Shown: piece by piece, positions 1 through 6,203 of the stretch
Layout of the letters: every line of letters starts with the position of its first letter
Position numbering within the stretch: position 1 is the first letter of the stretch
Assembly (NCBI GenBank): GCA_020724025.1
Contig: DYHU01000009.1
Location: 15,495 to 28,793 of the forward strand
Direction: 5' to 3'
Length of the DNA stretch: 13,299 bases
Source: Syntrophorhabdus sp.
GTDB lineage: Bacteria > Desulfobacterota > BSN033 > UBA1163
The notes under the pieces: model-generated
Database searches by the model: none
The model's input: only the letters and a program-made list of their open reading frames with translations
What the model was told of the DNA's origin: nothing
Translations under genes and position numbers: made by a program

Positions 1-182
1 GGATCCGACCAGATCAAAGGAAGCGATAGGATGGTCAGGAAGTAGAAGAGGTCTCTCTTTCTGAAATGGTACTCCCTCCTGTAGTGGAGCTGTGGATCGG
101 GAATAATCAAAGAGAGGAGCCACAGGGCCCCTGAATAGAGGAGGTCTCTCTTTCTGAACTCTTTATGAACTTGATCTACCAT
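1..182 (-). CDS. livM: LivM-type branched-chain amino acid ABC permease, N-terminal part (cut by window edge)
   Basis: Sixty codons are readable from an ATG at 182 to the left edge; the rest lies outside the window. The ATG overlaps the end of the permease gene to the right by 7 bases (its TAG is 176-178), the tight coupling usual for livH-livM pairs. The peptide starts MVDQVHKEFRKRDLLYSG and runs into hydrophobic stretches, as expected for the first membrane segments of an inner-membrane permease that would pair with LivH. The identification rests mainly on position and coupling, because the conserved core is not visible. Oddly, the motif FRKRDL followed by a hydrophobic segment occurs twice, 31 codons apart, on an 18-base exact DNA repeat. 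The N-terminus may therefore be duplicated, and the original start could be further in. Confidence 0.7.
   Translation of the reverse strand, partial: MVDQVHKEFRKRDLLYSGALWLLSLIIPDPQLHYRREYHFRKRDLFYFLTILSLPLIWSD
48..158. repeat. 18-bp direct repeat inside livM
   Basis: The 18 bases GAGGTCTCTCTTTCTGAA occur exactly at 48-65 and again at 141-158. The offset is 93 bases, exactly 31 codons, so both copies encode FRKRDL in the same livM frame. The sequence between the copies has diverged. It could be the trace of an in-frame duplication of the first membrane segment. Confidence 0.75.
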
Positions 183-1066
183 CGCCGGCTATCGATAAAG
201 GGCGAACCCAATATCCCTTTCGGTCTAAAGTAGAGAATGAGAAGAAGAACGATGAAAGCGATTGCATCCTTATAACCCGAGGGGATGAAGGCCACACTTA
301 GAGACTCCACCACTCCAAGGACAAACCCTCCGAGGATGGCGCCGCTATGCTTTCCCCAGCCCCCTAAGACCGCGGCGATAAATCCCTTCAGTCCGATGAG
401 GGTTCCAGAGTGATAACTGACATAGAAGATGGGCGTGATGAAGATTCCTGCCACGGAGCCGATCCCCGCGCTCACACCGAAGGCAAGAAAGATCATCAGG
501 TTTCTTGAAATCCCTGATAGATCAGCGCCGAGGGGATCGGTCGAACTTGCCTCCATCGCCTTTCCCAGCAGCGTGCGGTGGGAAAGAAGATAGAGGGAGA
601 GCAACACGAGAAAGGTGGCACCCAGAACCCATACGCTCTGAGGAGAGACAAAGACCTTCCCTATTTCGAAGGGGCCTCTGCCCGTGAAGGGAGGCAGAGC
701 CTTCGGAAGGGTGCCGAAGAGCAATGCGCTCGTACTGCTCAGAAAGAGAGAGGCGCCGAGAGTGGCCATGAGGAGGATGGGAAGGGAGGCTTTCCTCAGG
801 GGATAGATGACGAGGAGGTGGAGGAGAAAACCGATGAGGATGACGATCAGAATGGCGAAAAGGGCGGCCAGAGGATAGGGAAGATGACTTCCTTTGATAA
901 GGAAGAAGGTCATAATTCCTCCCAACATCACAAACTCACCCTGGGCAAAGTTGATGATCTGGGAAGCCCTTGCAATCGTGACGAACCCCAGTCCAACCAG
1001 GGCATAGATTGCTCCGAAGGTGATTCCGGATGTGAGGAGCTGAGGGAGGGTTTGAAAGATGTCCAT
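176..1066 (-). CDS. livH: LivH-type branched-chain amino acid ABC transporter permease
   Basis: A 296-residue, very hydrophobic inner-membrane protein of the LivH permease family, about the usual length. The family signature of the first third is visible: GAIYALVGLGFVTIARAS followed by INFAQGEFVMLGG (the INFAxGE motif, residues ~38-50). Near the C-terminus GLKGFIAAVLGGWG and GAILGGFVLGVVES fit the family's conserved cytoplasmic loop that contacts the ATPase. It would form the transmembrane channel with LivM, fed by the binding protein encoded upstream. It follows livK after a 130-base gap containing a terminator-like hairpin and overlaps livM by 7 bases. No good ribosome-binding site precedes the ATG; the bases just upstream are a doubled GACTAAA. 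The substrate could be another amino acid or a small carboxylate, since this family is broad. Confidence 0.93.
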   Translation of the reverse strand: MDIFQTLPQLLTSGITFGAIYALVGLGFVTIARASQIINFAQGEFVMLGGIMTFFLIKGSHLPYPLAALFAILIVILIGFLLHLLVIYPLRKASLPILLMATLGASLFLSSTSALLFGTLPKALPPFTGRGPFEIGKVFVSPQSVWVLGATFLVLLSLYLLSHRTLLGKAMEASSTDPLGADLSGISRNLMIFLAFGVSAGIGSVAGIFITPIFYVSYHSGTLIGLKGFIAAVLGGWGKHSGAILGGFVLGVVESLSVAFIPSGYKDAIAFIVLLLILYFRPKGILGSPFIDSRRW

Positions 1067-1123
1067 GCGATTTAGTCTTTAGTCGAATCGTCTGATAGTC
1101 CAATAGTTGTGTCGTCAGTTTTC

Positions 1124-1160
1124 AAAATAAAAAGGGTGGACCTATTAAGACCGTCCACCC
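1124..1160 (-). terminator. Rho-independent terminator-like hairpin between livK and livH
   Basis: Read on the minus strand, GGGTGGAC (1160-1153) pairs perfectly with GTCCACCC (1141-1134) across an 11-base loop and is followed at once by TTTTTATTTT (1133-1124). This is a textbook intrinsic terminator, 36 bases after the livK stop. As livH and livM lie downstream in the same direction, it probably acts as a partial terminator, so that the binding protein is made in excess over the permeases. A separate promoter for livH is also possible. Confidence 0.8.
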
Positions 1161-1196
1161 CTTCAATTTACCCCTATTTTCTTCTCTCTTCAACCT

Positions 1197-2378
1197 TTAT
1201 TCGACCCCGGGGAATTGAATCCTTTTGAACTTTCCTCCTTCGATCCGGACAAAGACGAGGTCCTTTTTGCTCAGACCATCATGCTCCGTCGGGCTGAACT
1301 GATAAATTCCGTGGGTGCCCTTAAATCCTTTTGTATTCTCGAAGGCATCTCTCAGACTGGAACGGGTCACCTTTCCCTTCACACGTTTGAGGGCATCCTG
1401 GATCAGGCCGATGGTGTCGTAGCCGTAGCCCGCAATCTGATCGGAGGGCGTTCCGTAACGCTCCTTCCAGCGTTTATCAAAATCGACGTTGACGGGTTTC
1501 ACAGGATCGTTCTCATCGAGCTGGTCAAAGACCACGGGTTTGGCTGAGGGAAACTCCACTCCTTCCATCGCCCCTCCTCCGAGGGCGATGATGAAGCCGA
1601 ATCCAAAGGCATGGGTTCCGAGGATGGGCGTCTTGATTCCCAGGCCTCGCAGATTTTTAGAAATGATGGGACCCGGAGGGCCTCCGGTGCACGCATAAAA
1701 GGCATCCACCTTCTCCTTCTTGATGACGGGTTTGATCTTGGTCAGTTGAGGAGTCATGTCGATGTCTACGGGTTTATGAGTCTCCGGAGAGATGATCACC
1801 TTGATCCCCTTCGCCTCGCCGAAGCGTTTGAAATTCTCGGCTAAACTCTGGGCCAGAGGCCATGCGCCATGGAAGACCAGAACCTTCTTATATTTTCTGG
1901 CCAGAGAAAGATCGACCAGTTTCTGAGAGACGATGATATCGCTCTGGGCGATGTTGAATGCCCATTGTTGCTTTAAGTCCCGAACCATGGGATTGGAGGG
2001 GCAGATGATGATATTGGCGATCTTCTCCCTTTCGGCGATGGCCCGGGTCGTGGCCTGGAGGTTATCCTCAAAGGGGCCAACGACCAGGAGGATCTCCTTG
2101 TCCCGGGTGAATTTGGTCATATTGGCCGCGGCCCTGCCCACATCGAAGCCGTTATCCTCGAAGACCAGCTCAAGAGGGCGTCCATCGATTCCACCCATTT
2201 TATTGATTCTCTCCACCTCCAGGACCATGGCATTCTTCAACGTCTTGGTGACCTCTGCCCACGGACCGGTCAGCTCAAGGTTGACCCCGATCTTATAGGG
2301 CGACTTGGCTGCATGACCCGGAGAGATCCAGGTTATGAGAATAAAGGCTAAAAAAATGACCCAACCTATTTTCTTCAT
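1197..2378 (-). CDS. livK: Periplasmic branched-chain amino acid-type binding protein (LivK family)
   Basis: A 393-residue type I periplasmic binding protein (Peripla_BP_6/LivK family) that delivers the substrate to the LivHM permease. Residues 1-23 form a signal peptide (MKK, hydrophobic core, cleavage around GHA-AK). The mature start YKIGVNLELTGPWAEV and the segment INKMGGIDGRPLELVFEDN are typical of the family, as are GYGYDTIGLIQDALKR and the C-terminal F..TKGFKGTHGIYQFSP. A strong AGGAGG lies seven bases before the ATG, which fixes the start. It lies downstream of asd across a repeat-filled 125-base gap and upstream of livH. The substrate cannot be read from the sequence: in anaerobes such proteins also bind amides, aromatic acids or other amino acids. 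Confidence 0.93.
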   Translation of the reverse strand: MKKIGWVIFLAFILITWISPGHAAKSPYKIGVNLELTGPWAEVTKTLKNAMVLEVERINKMGGIDGRPLELVFEDNGFDVGRAAANMTKFTRDKEILLVVGPFEDNLQATTRAIAEREKIANIIICPSNPMVRDLKQQWAFNIAQSDIIVSQKLVDLSLARKYKKVLVFHGAWPLAQSLAENFKRFGEAKGIKVIISPETHKPVDIDMTPQLTKIKPVIKKEKVDAFYACTGGPPGPIISKNLRGLGIKTPILGTHAFGFGFIIALGGGAMEGVEFPSAKPVVFDQLDENDPVKPVNVDFDKRWKERYGTPSDQIAGYGYDTIGLIQDALKRVKGKVTRSSLRDAFENTKGFKGTHGIYQFSPTEHDGLSKKDLVFVRIEGGKFKRIQFPGVE

Positions 2379-2403
2379 AGATTATCCTCCTATGTAGAAT
2401 ATT

Positions 2404-2493
2404 AAATGAATGCCTAAGTTAAGTGTCTAAAATGGATTATTTAACTTTAGTCACTTTAGATCACTTTAGGCATTTTAGTCAATGCATTCATTT
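2404..2493. repeat. Intergenic hairpin repeat between asd and livK
   Basis: This gap is mostly foldable repeat. The outer arms are AAATGAATG (2404-2412) and CATTCATTT (2485-2493), a perfect 9-base inverted repeat. Inside, degenerate CTTTAGTCA-like units recur every 9-10 bases at about 2444-2480 and are inverted relative to AAGTGTCTAAA at 2421-2431. The same units fill the leuC-leuD gap at 10206-10294. No T-run follows on the minus strand, so it is not an obvious terminator. It probably belongs to a dispersed intergenic repeat family. Confidence 0.65.
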
Positions 2494-2503
2494 GAAATTT
2501 TTC

Positions 2504-3526
2504 TTACAGATACTTCTGTATCAGGATTTCGGCGATCTGGACGGCATTGAGCGCCGCACCCTTACGGATGTTGTCCGAAACGATCCACATATTGATCCCG
2601 TTCGGAATGGACTCGTCCTCACGGATCCTTCCCACAAACGTCTCATCCTTTCCAGCGGCATGGATGGCCAGGGGATATTCGGACTTCTTCGGATTATCGA
2701 CAACGACCACGCCCGGAGCCCTGGAGAGAATCTCCCGGACCTCATTTGCCGTCAGTTTCTTCTCGGTCTCAATGTTGACTGACTCCGAATGGCTATAGAA
2801 GACTGGGACCCTGACGGTGGTGGCGGTGACGCGGATGGAGTCGTCTTCCATGATCTTCCTTGTCTCATTGACCATCTTCATCTCCTCTTTGGTGTAACCG
2901 TTCTCGAGGAAAACATCGATATGGGGAAGGCAATTAAAGGCGATCTGGTGAGGATAGACCTCTCTCTTGATCTCCTGCTGGTTGTAGATCGCAAGGGTCT
3001 GGCTCTCCAACTCTTTGATGGCCCTTTTTCCCGTTCCGGAGACCGACTGATAGGTGGAGACGACAATTCTTTTGATCCGCGCCACATCATGGATGGGTTT
3101 CAACGCGACGACCATCTGGATGGTCGAACAGTTCGGGTTGGCGATGATATTCTTTTTATGATATCCGGCCACGGCATGGGCATTGACCTCTGGAACGATA
3201 AGGGGAACCTCGGGATCCATCCGGAAGGCGCTTGTGTTGTCAATGACCACACACCCTGCCTTTCCTGCAATGGGCGCGAACTTCTGGCTGACCGCCCCCC
3301 CGGGAGAGAAGAGTCCAATATCCATTCCGGCAAACGAGTTCTCATCCATGACCTCAACGGTATACTCCTTTCCTTTAAACTCCAGCTTTGTTCCCGCTCC
3401 TCTTGTGGAGGCAAGAAGTTTTAACTGGTTCACCGGAAAATTCCTCTGTTCGAGAGTGGAGATCATCTCATTTCCGACAGCACCCGTGGCACCAGCGACC
3501 ACCACATTATATTTCTCTTTTTTCAT
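2504..3526 (-). CDS. asd: Aspartate-semialdehyde dehydrogenase
   Basis: A cytoplasmic enzyme that reduces aspartyl-4-phosphate to aspartate semialdehyde with NADPH, the branch point to lysine/diaminopimelate, threonine, methionine and isoleucine. From the ATG at 3526 it has 340 residues, the usual length. Visible motifs are the nucleotide-binding GATGAVG (12-18), the catalytic cysteine in NPNCST (Cys133), SVSGTGKRAI (161-170), and the substrate/catalytic residues of VRVPVFYSHSESV (Arg239, His246). I chose this start because GGGAGG lies five bases upstream and the Rossmann strand begins right after it. An upstream ATG at 3571 would add 15 residues without homology. It has its own promoter-like sequence and a hairpin in the leader, and precedes livKHM. 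In many relatives asd follows leuB, which is not seen here. Confidence 0.97.
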   Translation of the reverse strand: MKKEKYNVVVAGATGAVGNEMISTLEQRNFPVNQLKLLASTRGAGTKLEFKGKEYTVEVMDENSFAGMDIGLFSPGGAVSQKFAPIAGKAGCVVIDNTSAFRMDPEVPLIVPEVNAHAVAGYHKKNIIANPNCSTIQMVVALKPIHDVARIKRIVVSTYQSVSGTGKRAIKELESQTLAIYNQQEIKREVYPHQIAFNCLPHIDVFLENGYTKEEMKMVNETRKIMEDDSIRVTATTVRVPVFYSHSESVNIETEKKLTANEVREILSRAPGVVVVDNPKKSEYPLAIHAAGKDETFVGRIREDESIPNGINMWIVSDNIRKGAALNAVQIAEILIQKYL

Positions 3527-3549
3527 AAAGCCCTCCCACCTCTGCAGAA

Positions 3550-3577
3550 ACAGGGATGTCGCCTTGAACATCCCTGT
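3550..3577 (-). promoter_or_regulatory. 10-bp inverted repeat in the asd leader
   Basis: ACAGGGATGT (3550-3559) and ACATCCCTGT (3568-3577) form a perfect 10-base inverted repeat with an 8-base loop, 23 bases before the asd start and just ahead of its ribosome-binding site. No T-run follows, so it is unlikely to be a terminator. It could be an operator for a dimeric regulator or an RNA hairpin controlling translation or stability. It is far too short for a lysine riboswitch. Confidence 0.55.
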
Positions 3578-3604
3578 CCTTTGGATACCCCATTGTATCA
3601 GTGT

Positions 3605-3638
3605 ATTATAAATAGGGGAAAAGAGGGGATTTTGTCAA
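3605..3638 (-). promoter_or_regulatory. Candidate sigma-70 promoter for asd
   Basis: On the minus strand a perfect -35 box TTGACA (3638-3633) is followed after 18 bases by TATTTA (3614-3609), which runs into TATAAT (3610-3605, spacing 22). Either could serve as the -10 box. Transcription would start near 3600, giving a leader of about 75 bases that contains the asd hairpin. The stretch between asd and the oppositely oriented gene at 3678 is a divergent promoter region. Confidence 0.6.
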
Positions 3639-3677
3639 GTCGGAATTTGATAAAAATCTTCTTCTTGTAAGAATTTA

Positions 3678-4268
3678 ATGGAATTGTTAAAATACATTGA
3701 AATGGAAACTCAGGAAATATTGGAAATAATTCAAAAAACGGAGTCTCCTTTAAAAAAACAGCTCCTAATGGTTGGACTGTTGACGAGACTTCTGAAGAGA
3801 ATGAATAGACAGGCTCCGGTCATCATTGGAGGTTGTGCTTTATCCTATTATTCGAGAGAAATTTATTTCACCTCCGATATTGATCTGGCTTATGCAGACC
3901 GGGAAGCCCTGGATACCACTCTTAAAAGCATTGGTTTTGAGAAAGAAGGAAGGTATTGGGTGAATGAAGGGTTAAAGGTGGTGATTGAAGCTCCCGCATC
4001 CGCTCTTCCAGGAGAGGATTCTCCTCTTGAAGTGGTCGAGCTTGGCGAAGATCTTCAATGCTCCATCATCGGAGTAGAGGACCTTGTGATCGATCGGCTC
4101 AATGCCTTCAAACATTGGAAATCAGAAATAGATGGAGAAATGGTTGAACTGCTGATAAGACGATACAGGATTGATCTGGATTGGTCTTACCTTGAAAAGA
4201 AGGCTATTCTGCCAGAGAATGATAATCTGTCAGAAATTCTGGAATTGAAGAAAAAGGTTGGGTTATGA
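3678..4268 (+). CDS. Nucleotidyltransferase-fold protein (AbiEii/DUF6036-like)
   Basis: A 196-residue protein with the signature of small minimal nucleotidyltransferases. Residues 47-60 carry PVIIGGCALSYYSR (the GG helix turn), and TSDIDLAY (65-72) supplies the two metal-binding aspartates (Asp67, Asp69). A typical C-terminal helix IGVEDLVIDRLNAFKHWKS (131-149) follows. A third acidic residue may be Glu104 in VIEAP. Such proteins occur as toxins in AbiE-type pairs and as uncharacterised solitary enzymes; which applies here is unknown. It runs opposite to its neighbours, divergent from asd, and its stop overlaps the start of the next gene by four bases. No clear ribosome-binding site precedes the ATG; internal ATGs at 3699 and 3702 are alternatives. 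Confidence 0.75.
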   Translation: MELLKYIEMETQEILEIIQKTESPLKKQLLMVGLLTRLLKRMNRQAPVIIGGCALSYYSREIYFTSDIDLAYADREALDTTLKSIGFEKEGRYWVNEGLKVVIEAPASALPGEDSPLEVVELGEDLQCSIIGVEDLVIDRLNAFKHWKSEIDGEMVELLIRRYRIDLDWSYLEKKAILPENDNLSEILELKKKVGL

Positions 4269-4489
4269 AGCTGAGAATAAAAAAGTATGAAGAAGGATCC
4301 CCTGTCGAGTTTCTCCTGTTAAGAGAGCAGTTAGGGATGGGGAGATATCGAAAGCGTTCAAAAAGAGACGAAGAAAAGAGGAAGATACTCCTGGAGCTTG
4401 GGTTGAAAAGGATAGAGGAAAAAGAGAAGGACGACTTCCTGCCGGTGGGCTATCGAAGAAGAAAAGTTAAGATTGTTTCTTCTGGTTAA
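4265..4489 (+). CDS. Small basic protein coupled to the nucleotidyltransferase gene
   Basis: A 74-residue, highly charged protein (many Lys, Arg and Glu, including the run YRKRSKRDEEKRK) with no recognised domain. Its ATG overlaps the TGA of the preceding gene (ATGA), so the two are almost certainly co-translated and may act together, as in toxin-antitoxin pairs. However, the order enzyme-then-small-protein differs from classic AbiEi-AbiEii. The middle looks helical and could bind nucleic acid. The function is unknown. Confidence 0.6.
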   Translation: MKLRIKKYEEGSPVEFLLLREQLGMGRYRKRSKRDEEKRKILLELGLKRIEEKEKDDFLPVGYRRRKVKIVSSG

Positions 4490-4664
4490 CACCGTTGTTA
4501 ACAACCTAATCAAAATAACGATTAAAAGAATAAACAGGTCTTGAGATTTAGGGAGACAATTATCTTAGTATTATTGCCACTAATTCTACTTAAGACCTAT
4601 TGCTCTTGTGGAACCCGTTCATCTGTGGGGACCCTTACGTGACATAACATAGAGTCTACTCTAT
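4485..4664. other. Convergent intergenic region with weak hairpins
   Basis: The gap lies between the ends of two genes reading toward each other. GTTAACA/TGTTAAC (4485-4502) forms a 7-base stem with a 4-base loop over the plus-strand stop codon. AGGTCTTGAG (4536-4545) and CTTAAGACCT (4589-4598) are inverted with one mismatch. ATAGAGT/ACTCTAT (4649-4664) overlaps the minus-strand stop. None has a convincing T-run, so termination here is only a guess. No gene is seen. Confidence 0.35.
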
Positions 4665-5500
4665 TCAAGTGAAACCTTTATTTTTTTGATCCCTGTAACC
4701 ATATCACGGTCAGAAAGATATATTTCGGCCTTATCAACGAGTTCATCCTCTGTAATCTCACTGTTCAAGAATTTTGTTAACTGGTCCGATGTTACTACAA
4801 AACAAACAACCTCGGCTCTAAGATTTAAGGCTTCTCCACGCTTCGAGAAATCCTCGCTGCCGTAAACAACACTCATTCCAACATGCTTTATATCGCTGAA
4901 GAAAAGAGCTTTCAAATCCGCGCTTCTAGAAAGAGAGCCATAGGCACGTTTGAGAGACGGGACAATCCTTGACTGAATAATCTTGCTGGCACGGGATCGG
5001 GGGGTTGTTCTTAATGTATTGTAGGTAGTCTTAGATCCAACACCTGTTATAACAAGTGCAATAGAGCCATTCTTGTTAGCAAAACTTATTGGGATTTCCG
5101 GATGGATATAGAAGAATCTTCCAAGCTCATCACCTATGAGTTCAAGATTGCGGAAAACTAAATTCAGACTACCTTGATGTTTTTGCATTAATTGACGTTC
5201 GGCATTTTTCACTCCGCCCCGTCTTTGCAGCCATTCCTCGATATCTGAAATTATCTTTGATGGAGGCTTCGGCGTATCTTTTTCCTCACCATATTTGTAA
5301 CCAAGACTCCACAGGGTACGAAGGAACCATTGGTTATCAAGTACTTCAACGAGGGATTCAAGTTGTGATATTCTTATTTCTTGATCTTCTTTTGTTTGAG
5401 CGGTTGCTATTGATGAATACATAAGCGACGAAAGTAGCAAAAAGATTATAAGTACCCAACCTTGCCTCTTGTTTTTAAATTTATGATCAAAATCCAGCAT
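4661..5500 (-). CDS. Exported or membrane-anchored protein of unknown function
   Basis: A 279-residue protein from the ATG at 5500, chosen because a full GGAGGTG sits four bases upstream; an ATG at 5554 would add 18 residues and lacks such a site. A basic stretch (FKNKRQG) and a hydrophobic core at residues ~15-30 ending in SSIATAQ form a signal peptide or membrane anchor, so the rest is likely outside the cytoplasm. The mature part starts with a helical, possibly coiled segment (KEDQEIRISQLESLVEVLDNQ), then a mixed alpha/beta region without cysteines or recognisable catalytic motif. I do not recognise the family. It is separated by 124 bases from the zinc-ribbon gene upstream, on the same strand. 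Confidence 0.7.
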   Translation of the reverse strand: MLDFDHKFKNKRQGWVLIIFLLLSSLMYSSIATAQTKEDQEIRISQLESLVEVLDNQWFLRTLWSLGYKYGEEKDTPKPPSKIISDIEEWLQRRGGVKNAERQLMQKHQGSLNLVFRNLELIGDELGRFFYIHPEIPISFANKNGSIALVITGVGSKTTYNTLRTTPRSRASKIIQSRIVPSLKRAYGSLSRSADLKALFFSDIKHVGMSVVYGSEDFSKRGEALNLRAEVVCFVVTSDQLTKFLNSEITEDELVDKAEIYLSDRDMVTGIKKIKVSLE

Positions 5501-5624
5501 AAAACACCTCCTTCGCAAAAAACCTCCCTGATGATACCATTTGCTTTCTTGCAACCGTGATCTTGGCCATTACTTTTATTTATGATTACCCAAACCCAAT
5601 GCTATTAGATCCCTATCAGGTTTC

Positions 5625-6032
5625 TCAATAATCCAACCGCTTTTTTGTTGTAGTTATTATCTTCGGAGGTTCTGGAGGCTCAAATGAGCTGTCGAAATAA
5701 TTATTCTTGCAAGAATAACATGACCATGCGCCTTTTCCCAGCTTCTGAAGCCTGATCAGGCGTTTTTCTTTATCATAGCACACTTGACAAAAAGGCCCAT
5801 CCTTCGCATCATCAGGCTTTACCCAATAATAAGGAGATTCCCAAATTAAGTTGTTGCTAATCGATAGAATACTCTCTAAATCTGTGATCCGCTTTCGGAG
5901 GTTATGATTTTCCTCTTGGAGTTGAATACCTATTTCCCTCAACTCCATTATCTTTTCTTGCGCTTCGAGAGTTGCCCCCTTCTTAATTAACTCAAAAATT
6001 TCTTTGGCGGACGGCAATGATATAAAAGTCAT
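5625..6032 (-). CDS. Coiled-coil/zinc-ribbon protein
   Basis: A 135-residue protein. Residues ~10-58 are predicted by eye to be a coiled coil (EAQEKIMELREIGIQLQEEN, then LRKRITDLESI). It is followed by a zinc ribbon with two CxxC pairs, Cys82/Cys85 (FCQVCYD) and Cys105/Cys108 (WSCYSCKN). The C-terminus is a proline-rich, then basic tail. Small proteins of this build are common and uncharacterised in accessory regions; a nucleic-acid or protein-binding adaptor role is a guess. AGGAAG six bases before the ATG supports the start. It lies downstream of the PIN-like gene on the same strand, after a 171-base gap with a hairpin. Confidence 0.7.
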   Translation of the reverse strand: MTFISLPSAKEIFELIKKGATLEAQEKIMELREIGIQLQEENHNLRKRITDLESILSISNNLIWESPYYWVKPDDAKDGPFCQVCYDKEKRLIRLQKLGKGAWSCYSCKNNYFDSSFEPPEPPKIITTTKKRLDY

Positions 6033-6110
6033 CGAATCTTCCTTTCCGTGGGATGATTGATTTTCGCTCAGAATTTAGCAAATTTTTCAACAAAGACAAT
6101 AAGATTCATG

Positions 6111-6149
6111 AGGGGCAAAGCCAGCGAATGTGAGAGCCGTTTTGCCCCT
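6111..6149. repeat. Intergenic inverted repeat
   Basis: AGGGGCAAA (6111-6119) and TTTGCCCCT (6141-6149) form a perfect 9-base stem with a 21-base loop, between the PIN-like gene and the zinc-ribbon gene. On the plus strand it is followed by the T-rich TATTTATAATTTT; on the minus strand, the direction of both genes, the following sequence is not T-rich. It could be a weak or reverse-facing terminator or a mobile palindrome. Confidence 0.5.
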
Positions 6150-6203
6150 TATTTATAATTTTACGAGTGTCACCATGGTGTCTAACTGGACTAACTCTTC
6201 CTT

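Noticed and set aside
1..6. BamHI site at the very start as a cloning junction
   Set aside because: GGATCC also occurs elsewhere in the window (near 2623 and 4296), and livM reads into it without a break, so it is not evidence of a clone edge.
578..1075. Plus-strand 165-codon open frame opposite livH
   Set aside because: It is antisense to a clear permease gene, with a highly charged, low-complexity product (EEVEEKTDEDDD type) typical of the shadow of a hydrophobic gene.
2789..3424. Plus-strand 211-codon open frame opposite asd
   Set aside because: Antisense shadow of a strongly conserved enzyme; no domain and no ribosome-binding site.
3527..3600. Lysine riboswitch upstream of asd
   Set aside because: The leader is only about 75 bases with one simple hairpin; the known lysine riboswitch needs well over 150 bases and several helices.
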